A stretch of DNA of 7,480 nt from Candidatus Altimarinota bacterium (GTDB lineage Bacteria > Patescibacteriota > Gracilibacteria > BD1-5 > UBA6164). The first letter of the stretch is position 1; each line of letters opens with the position of its first letter. Made by a program: the position numbers and the translations under genes. Below, piece by piece: positions 7,328 through 7,480 of the stretch. Location: positions 1-7,480 of the forward strand of contig JAMOTX010000041.1 in NCBI GenBank assembly GCA_027062145.1, written 5' to 3'. The notes under the pieces were generated by a model, which was given only the letters and a program-made list of their open reading frames with translations, had not been told where the DNA came from and did not search any database.

Positions 7328-7480
7328 ATGATAAATAAAAAAGCGTTTACATTTGTTGAGTTAATGGTAGTTATTACAATATTAGCTGTATTATGAGCAA
7401 TCTGATTTAGTTCATATATATCATCTATTGCTGATACTAGAGATAGTCAAAGAAAATCTGATTTTGCTCAAGTATCATCA
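7328..7480 (+). CDS. Type IV major-pilin-like prepilin (partial, runs off the right edge)
   Basis: The first 51 residues are present. MINKKA is followed by FTFVELMVVITILAVLGAIG (7-26), a textbook type IV prepilin N-terminus with Phe at +1 and Glu at +5. The residues after it (FSSYISSIADTRDSQRKSD, 27-45) match the helix of PilA/PilE or pseudopilin GspG-like proteins, in which a Y-x(6-8)-D-x2-R-x3-D pattern is common in CPR members. UGA supplies both glycines of LGAIGF. Ala instead of Gly precedes the cleavage site. The globular part lies beyond the window, so major pilin and further minor pilin cannot be told apart. It follows the LamG gene by 16 bp without a Shine-Dalgarno. Confidence 0.88.

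Noticed and set aside
1..7480. UGA as tryptophan (Mycoplasma-type code 4)
   Set aside because: UGA falls on invariant glycines (FGEIIPK, LIGNN, rubredoxin GD and PG, CSTHG), and Trp is written TGG in the same motifs.
1..7480. A region of many decayed genes or a non-coding AT-rich island
   Set aside because: All interruptions in seven of the eight frames are UGA; reading it as Gly restores full-length families with intact motifs.
1..7480. CRISPR arrays, tRNA or rRNA genes, insertion sequences
   Set aside because: I saw no spaced direct repeats, no cloverleaf-like GC-richer segment and no transposase motifs on either strand.

Overview
The window comes from an extremely AT-rich bacterial genome that reads UGA as glycine. 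Read with the standard code, every gene breaks into short fragments. Read with UGA as Gly (NCBI code 25, or the related code 37), eight clean reading frames appear, and all six visible stop codons are TAA or TAG. UGA falls on glycines that are near-invariant in known families: FGEIIPK and LIGNN in the HlyC/CorC protein, GD, GI and PG in the rubredoxin domain, and H-G-x-W in the superoxide reductase domain, where the Trp is a normal TGG. This points to Candidate Phyla Radiation lineages of the Gracilibacteria (BD1-5) or Absconditabacteria (SR1) type. The sequence does not decide between them.

Layout. At 1-823 (minus) lies the N-terminal third or so of a VirD4/TraG-like ATPase of the CPR type, cut by the window edge. 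At 953-1393 (minus) is a small rubredoxin-superoxide reductase fusion with its own terminator. Divergent from it, at 1451-1981 (plus), is a nucleotidyltransferase-fold protein. Its family's C-terminal part seems to continue in the same frame to 2281 but is interrupted by two TAA codons. A shared hairpin separates it from a convergent HlyC/CorC (CNNM-CBS) membrane protein at 2286-3590 (minus).

The right half, 3681-7480, is a type IV pilus minor-pilin locus in two divergent units around a 58-bp spacer. Leftward run a PulJ/PilW-like prepilin (5316-5921) and a PilX/GspK-like protein of 541 aa with an F5/8 type C (discoidin) domain (3681-5306), ended by a perfect hairpin. Rightward run a PilV-like protein of 443 aa with a LamG/concanavalin-A-like domain (5980-7311) and the start of a major-pilin-like gene (7328 to the edge). 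All four share a K-(N/K)-Ala prepilin cleavage signature, and the two large proteins lack Glu at +5.

Interpretation: the locus looks like a pilus whose initiating tip complex carries two different carbohydrate- or surface-binding domains. That would suit a host-attached epibiont or predator, which is how cultured relatives live. The left-hand genes (antioxidant enzyme, CBS-domain membrane protein, nucleotidyltransferase, secretion-type ATPase) are separate transcription units with no clear link to the pilus.
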